From Aldehydirespirator sp965219165 (GTDB lineage: Bacteria > Actinomycetota > Acidimicrobiia > Acidimicrobiales > Aldehydirespiratoraceae), in NCBI GenBank assembly GCA_965219165.1, contig CBDCMW010000002.1, positions 2,852,001 through 2,916,000 on the forward strand: 64,000 nucleotides of DNA, written 5' to 3'. The translations under genes were made by a program, and so were the position numbers. Below the pieces are notes generated by a model. That model ran no database searches and was not told the DNA's origin. It saw only the letters and a program-made list of their open reading frames with translations. Shown one piece after another: positions 59,739 to 64,000 of this stretch. The number at the start of each line of letters is the position of its first letter. The stretch's first letter is position 1.

Positions 59739-60827
59739 TCAGGCGAAGAGGGCCTCCACGAACTCCGACTCATCAAATGGCACCAAGTCCGCGATGCCCT
59801 CACCGATCCCGACGAGCTTCACCGGCACTCCGAGCTCGGCCTGCACGGCCACCACGATCCCGCCCTTGGCGGAGCCGTCGAGCTTCGTGAGGACCACCCC
59901 GGTGACATCGACAGCGTCGGTGAACTGCCTGGCCTGGGCCAAGCCGTTCTGGCCGGTGGTGGCGTCGAGCACCAGCAGCGTCTCGGTGACGACGCCCGAG
60001 CCCTTGTCGGCCACCCGCCGCACCTTCTTCAGCTCGGCCATGAGGTTCTGTTCGGTGTGGAACCTTCCGGCCGTGTCGGCCAGGACCAGATCCGCGCCTC
60101 GGGCCGCAGCCGACTCCACCGCGTCGTACACCACCGACGCGGGGTCGGCTCCCTCAGCGCCCCGAACCATGTGCGCAGAAGAGCGCTCGGCCCACATGGC
60201 CAACTGGTCCGAGGCCGCGGCCCGGAACGTGTCGCCCGCGGCCAGCACCACCCGGACACCACTGTCGGCTTGGCGCTTGGCCAGCTTGCCGATGGTGGTG
60301 GTCTTTCCCGTGCCGTTCACGCCGACGAACATCCACACCGACGGACGCTCGCCGTCGCCGCGCCGGGCCAGCGAGCGGTCGAAGCCTCCGAGTCGCTCGC
60401 GCAGCTCGGCCTGAAGCGCCGCCTGTGCCCCCCGGGGCTCGCCTCCGTCCGCTTCGACGCGTGACTTGGCCGCCTCCACGATCTCCGAACTGGCCAACAG
60501 ACCGACATCGGCTCGGATCAGCGCCTCGGTGACCTCGGTCCACGCTTCTTCGGAGATCGAGGTCCGCTCCAGGGCTGAGGCCAACGATCCCGTCAGCGCC
60601 GCTCGTGCCACCGACAGGCGCCCGCGCAGCGAAGGGGTGGGCCCGTCAGCGGCCTCGCTGGCGCGGTCGGCTACCCGGCCGACCACCCGATCCGCAACCT
60701 CGCCCACCGCGGCCGCGTCGTCGACGGCCGCGGCGGCCGGCGTCCGTCGGCGCCTGCGCACGACGACGACCGAGGCCAGAACCGCGGCCGCCAGCACGAC
60801 CAGAGCGACGGCGAGGATCGGCGTCAT
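59739..60827 (-). CDS. ftsY: Signal recognition particle receptor FtsY
   Basis: The 362-residue protein starts with one membrane helix (VALVVLAAAVLASVVVV) and basic residues, a short Ala-rich linker, then the NG domain: GVNGTGKTTTIGKLA, AAGDTFRAAASDQL, DTAGRFHTEQNLMAEL, TKLDGSAKGG. A true N-terminal helix is typical of actinobacterial FtsY. The start overlaps the stop of the HtrA-type gene (ATGA). Confidence 0.96.
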   Translation of the reverse strand: MTPILAVALVVLAAAVLASVVVVRRRRRTPAAAAVDDAAAVGEVADRVVGRVADRASEAADGPTPSLRGRLSVARAALTGSLASALERTSISEEAWTEVTEALIRADVGLLASSEIVEAAKSRVEADGGEPRGAQAALQAELRERLGGFDRSLARRGDGERPSVWMFVGVNGTGKTTTIGKLAKRQADSGVRVVLAAGDTFRAAASDQLAMWAERSSAHMVRGAEGADPASVVYDAVESAAARGADLVLADTAGRFHTEQNLMAELKKVRRVADKGSGVVTETLLVLDATTGQNGLAQARQFTDAVDVTGVVLTKLDGSAKGGIVVAVQAELGVPVKLVGIGEGIADLVPFDESEFVEALFA

Positions 60828-62146
60828 CCGAGCGCGTCCAGCACGGCCGTGACAACGTAGATCTCGCTGCCCCGCCTGATCGTCATATCAACAGTCTCGC
60901 CGGGCCGGCGAAGCTTGATCGCGGCCGAGAGTTCGATGATGTCGTACATGGGCTCAGAGGCGAGACTGACGATCACGTCGCCAGCCATCAGGCCCGCTTC
61001 CTCGGCCGGGGATCCGGGCAGGACTTCGGCGACGACCACTCCCAGATCGTCGCCGTCGGCGGCATGACCGCTGATGCCGAGGTACCCGAGTTCCAGTGAC
61101 TCCCCGTTCACGATGCGCGTGGCGATCAGATCTACTGTGTCGCTGGGAACCGCGAAGCCCAAGCCGATGCTGCCGCCCGTGGTGGTCTGGATCAGCGTGT
61201 TCATCCCGATGACGCGGCCCTGCCAGTCGGCCAGGGCGCCGCCGGAGTTGCCGCTGTTTATGGCTGCGTCGGTCTGGATCATCTCCACCGGTACCGGCGA
61301 TGTGGGATCGGAGCCGCCATGGACCTGGATCCGCACCGCGCTCACGATCCCGGCGGTGACCGTGCCAGCCAGGCCGAGCGGGCTGCCGATAGCCACCGCG
61401 AGCTGACCCACCCGCACCGACGAGACGGGCGCGAATGTGGCCGCCACCAGGTCAGCGGCCTCCGGATCGACCCGTACCACGGCCACGTCGTGCCCGGACG
61501 ACCCGCCGACAACCTCGCCGTCGAGGCGGGTCCCGTCCGACAGGGTGATGATCACGCCGTCTACGCCCGCCACGACATGCTGGTTGGTGACGATGTACCC
61601 GTTGTCGGCGTCCCACACGATGCCGGAGCCCAGACCGAATCCGATCAGCGAGTCGACCTCGACCAGCACCACCGACGGGCTGAGCGCCTCGGCCACGGCC
61701 ACCACCGGCTCCTCGGCCACCGCGGGCGCCGGATACCGCGGCGAGTCCGGCGACAGGAGCGGATCAACCGAGGCCGCGGCGGGGTCTTCCGAGAGCTCCT
61801 GAGCGGCGGGGCGATCCTCTGTCCGTGACCCGTCGACCGTCAGGGGCTCTACGGCGCGGTCTCCTCCAGCAGGCTGCTCGGCGTCCGCAGGTGCCCCAGA
61901 GCCGGTCGCCGCGGCAATCTCCTCCGGGGAGGCCAGCCTGATCGAGGGAGTGGATCCGGAGCCCTGGGAGTCATCGTAGAGAACCAGCCCCAAGCCCGCC
62001 CCAGCCGCGGCGATCAGACCGGCCAGCACGATGACCGCGGCTACGCGCTGGAGGGACCTGCGACCCCCGGATGCTCCACGCGCCGCCGTCTCCTCGGAAT
62101 CGGGCGGCCTGACCACAGCGGTCCGACCGACGGCATCGTCCTGCAT
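60824..62146 (-). CDS. HtrA/DegP-type membrane-anchored serine protease with PDZ domain
   Basis: The 440-residue protein has a cytoplasmic start, one membrane helix (about 34-57), a long Ala/Glu/Asp/Pro linker (to about 140), a trypsin-like domain with all three catalytic residues (His190 in TNQHVV, Asp220 in GHDVAVV, Ser301 in NSGNSGGAL), and a C-terminal PDZ domain (about 350-435, LGVVVAEVLPGSPAEEAGLMAGD). It degrades or checks proteins outside the membrane. It overlaps the ftsY start by four bases, so the two are likely co-translated. Confidence 0.94.
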   Translation of the reverse strand: MQDDAVGRTAVVRPPDSEETAARGASGGRRSLQRVAAVIVLAGLIAAAGAGLGLVLYDDSQGSGSTPSIRLASPEEIAAATGSGAPADAEQPAGGDRAVEPLTVDGSRTEDRPAAQELSEDPAAASVDPLLSPDSPRYPAPAVAEEPVVAVAEALSPSVVLVEVDSLIGFGLGSGIVWDADNGYIVTNQHVVAGVDGVIITLSDGTRLDGEVVGGSSGHDVAVVRVDPEAADLVAATFAPVSSVRVGQLAVAIGSPLGLAGTVTAGIVSAVRIQVHGGSDPTSPVPVEMIQTDAAINSGNSGGALADWQGRVIGMNTLIQTTTGGSIGLGFAVPSDTVDLIATRIVNGESLELGYLGISGHAADGDDLGVVVAEVLPGSPAEEAGLMAGDVIVSLASEPMYDIIELSAAIKLRRPGETVDMTIRRGSEIYVVTAVLDALG

Positions 62147-62237
62147 TACGCATAAAAGCTAGGCCGACCAATCGAGAGAACGGTCAGCAAGGGCCTGATC
62201 ACGGGCTCCAGCCGGGCCCGGGTGTGGGGTTGCGGTC

Positions 62238-64000
62238 TCAGGCGGCGTCGGAGACGCGCTCAGACACCACCATCGACGAGCCGCCGGGCTTCATCGAGAC
62301 CCCCTGCAAGCAGTCGGCGGCTTCCATGGTCCGCTTCTGGTGGGTGACGATCACGAGCTGGGCATCGGCGCGGAACTCGTCTATGAGCGTCAGGAAGCGA
62401 TGCAGGTTCACATCGTCGAGAGCGGCCTCGACTTCGTCCATCACATAGAAAGGTGAGGGCCGGCTGCGGAACACCGCGAACAGGAAGGCCAGCGCGGCCA
62501 GCGTCCGCTCACCGCCCGACAGCAGCGACAGCCTCCTCACGTTCTTGCCGGAGGGCTTGGCCGAGATCTCTATGCCAGTGTCGAGCAAGTCATCGGGGTC
62601 GGTGAGGCTGAGGCGCCCCTCGCCGCCCGGGAACAGCGCCTCGAACAGCACTTCGAAGTTGGCGGCCACATCGACGAAGGCCGAGCTGAACACCATCTTG
62701 ATCTCGCCGTCGATCGAGCGGATCACCCGATTGAGGTCCCGACGAGCTGCCCGGACGTCGTCCAGCTGGCCGCTCAGCAGCTCGTGACGCTCGTAGAGCT
62801 CGTCGTACTCGGCCAGAGCCAGAGGATTCACAGGACCCATGATCTCCAGCTCGGTGGCCAACCGATCCACCCGCTGCTCGGGATCGAGCCCGTCGGGCAG
62901 CGAGGGCAACGGCGCCTCCGCGGCCTCGAAGGGAGACAGACCGTAGGTGTCGCGCAGGCGCTCGACCGCCCCCTGCAGCAGGGTGCGGATCTCCGCTTCC
63001 TCTATGTCGTGGCGGCCCTCAGCCTGGCGCAGGGCCTCGTAACGACTCTCGGCGTCGGCAGACCGTCGGCGCAGGTCGTCGAGGTCCGCGGCCAGGGCCC
63101 GGGCCTTGTCGGAGCGCCGGCGGCGAATCTCTCGGATCTCTGCAAGGCCCGCGTTCAGAGCTCCCGTCCGGTCCTCCACCGCTCGTCTGAGCGTCTCAAG
63201 CACCGTCGCCTCGCGCTCCAGCGCGGCCAGACGATCCTCGGCCGCGGCCCTGGAGGTGTGGTGGCGGGTCAGGCGCTCCTCCAATTCGGCGACGCGGGTC
63301 CGCAACATCTGCTGACGCTGTTCCAGCCCGGCGTCGGTTGCGCTCTGCTCAGCAGCTCTCGACGCCAGCTCCGATGCGCGCCGATCGAGGTCGGCGCGAG
63401 CTTCGGCCGCCTGACGGTTCCGTTCCTGCGCCTGCGCCTCTGCCGCCTGCAGCTCGGGCAGGCGGGACTCGATCTGTGCGCCGCGGGAGACAGACTCGTC
63501 GAGACGGCGGGATATCTCCGCCAAGTGGTCGCGCATGGCGCCGGTCGCGGTGTCGAGGTCGCGCCGATCAGACTCGGCGCGGTTGATGGCCTCGGTCGCC
63601 GACGCGGCAGCGAGCTCTGCCACGGATAGGAGACGGCCGAGCTCGTCGACTTGCTCCCGCCTATCTGCCAGCGCTGCCCGGGTACGCTCGCATGCGGCCT
63701 GCGCCTGCGAGCAGGCCGCCTGAGCTGCCTCGACCCGCTCAGCCGCCTCTGCCAGCGCTGCCCGGAGCCCGGCCGCGCCATGGACTCCGAGTCGCCAGCC
63801 TCTGCTGCTCAACCGGTCACCGGCCAGAGTGACCACCACTGCACTCCGATGGCGCATCCAGACGTCGGCCGCGGAACGCCAATCGCCTTCCACCAGGACC
63901 GCTGAGGCGAGCAGTACGTCCAGCAGCCGGTTCACATCCGGATCGGCAGCGCGAACACGGCCCCGCAACGACTCCAGTCCGAGCCGGTCCACCGGGTTCG
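62238..64000 (-). CDS. smc: Chromosome segregation SMC protein, C-terminal part (cut by the window edge)
   Basis: The frame is open to base 64000, so the ATP-binding head start and the first coiled coil lie outside. Visible are the end of the hinge region (to about residue 100), a long Ala/Arg/Glu-rich coiled coil, and the C-terminal head with the signature LSLLSGGERTLAALAFLFAVF, Walker B PFYVMDEVEAALDDVN and LVIVTHQKRTMEAA. SMC organises and separates chromosomes with ScpAB. In actinobacteria smc is commonly just upstream of ftsY, as here with one protease gene between. Confidence 0.95.
   Translation of the reverse strand, partial: NPVDRLGLESLRGRVRAADPDVNRLLDVLLASAVLVEGDWRSAADVWMRHRSAVVVTLAGDRLSSRGWRLGVHGAAGLRAALAEAAERVEAAQAACSQAQAACERTRAALADRREQVDELGRLLSVAELAAASATEAINRAESDRRDLDTATGAMRDHLAEISRRLDESVSRGAQIESRLPELQAAEAQAQERNRQAAEARADLDRRASELASRAAEQSATDAGLEQRQQMLRTRVAELEERLTRHHTSRAAAEDRLAALEREATVLETLRRAVEDRTGALNAGLAEIREIRRRRSDKARALAADLDDLRRRSADAESRYEALRQAEGRHDIEEAEIRTLLQGAVERLRDTYGLSPFEAAEAPLPSLPDGLDPEQRVDRLATELEIMGPVNPLALAEYDELYERHELLSGQLDDVRAARRDLNRVIRSIDGEIKMVFSSAFVDVAANFEVLFEALFPGGEGRLSLTDPDDLLDTGIEISAKPSGKNVRRLSLLSGGERTLAALAFLFAVFRSRPSPFYVMDEVEAALDDVNLHRFLTLIDEFRADAQLVIVTHQKRTMEAADCLQGVSMKPGGSSMVVSERVSDAA

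Overview
The window is high-GC, densely coded bacterial DNA from an actinobacterium (phylum Actinomycetota). The main evidence is gene order. From 26.3 kb down to 3.7 kb one leftward block runs pgsA, patA, pimA, an M48-like gene, a DUF3048 lipoprotein, pdxS, pdxT, yebC, ruvC, ruvA, ruvB, queA, tgt, yajC, secD, secF, rel, hisS, aspS and rarA, which is the order family known from mycobacteria and relatives. A second conserved block at 50.7-64.0 kb holds smc, an HtrA-type protease, ftsY, ffh, rpsP, khpA, rimM, trmD, rplS, yraN, comM, dprA and xerC. Leaderless or GTG starts and phosphatidylinositol-mannoside genes agree with this. Placement in the class Acidimicrobiia is my inference from the mix of Liv transporters, acyl-CoA enzymes and CO dehydrogenase; it is not proven by a marker gene.

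Layout. 0-3.6 kb: a TetR regulator converging on an amidase/aminotransferase pair, with a 22-bp palindrome over the pair's promoter. 3.7-26.3 kb: the conserved housekeeping block (replication restart, two tRNA synthetases, stringent response, Sec export, queuosine, Holliday-junction resolution, vitamin B6, PIM lipids). 26.4-34.4 kb: accessory catabolic genes (acyl-CoA dehydrogenase, acetoacetate-decarboxylase-like protein, amidohydrolase, SDR, dtd, an EamA exporter, an XdhC-YHS fusion). 35.3-39.0 kb: coxM-coxS-coxL, whose large subunit carries the AYRCSFR motif of form I (true) aerobic CO dehydrogenase. 39.2-42.3 kb: a tightly coupled rightward operon (MFS, SnoaL-like, cupin, TauE/SafE). 42.4-50.6 kb: an MscS channel and a branched-chain-amino-acid-type ABC system with unusual fusions: LivH-LivM-LivG in one chain, and an MFS transporter fused to LivF, divergent from a LivK-type lipoprotein. 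50.7-64.0 kb: the second conserved block, ending in a truncated smc.

The most unusual non-coding content is a family of interspersed elements of about 105 bp: six near-complete copies and one internally deleted copy. Each sits at a gene junction, in either orientation, and usually supplies or abuts a stop codon; two copies also supply the likely start codon of the next gene (rimM and the DUF3048 lipoprotein). Separately, tandem repeats with periods of 35, 36 or 72 bp occur at five places, two inside coding ends and three between or at gene starts.

No stretch longer than 300 bases lacks a gene; the longest gaps are 38993-39234, 48625-48854, 6862-7087 and 55918-56141 (about 225-240 bp each). 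I saw no tRNA or rRNA gene, CRISPR array, insertion sequence with a transposase, prophage or replication origin.
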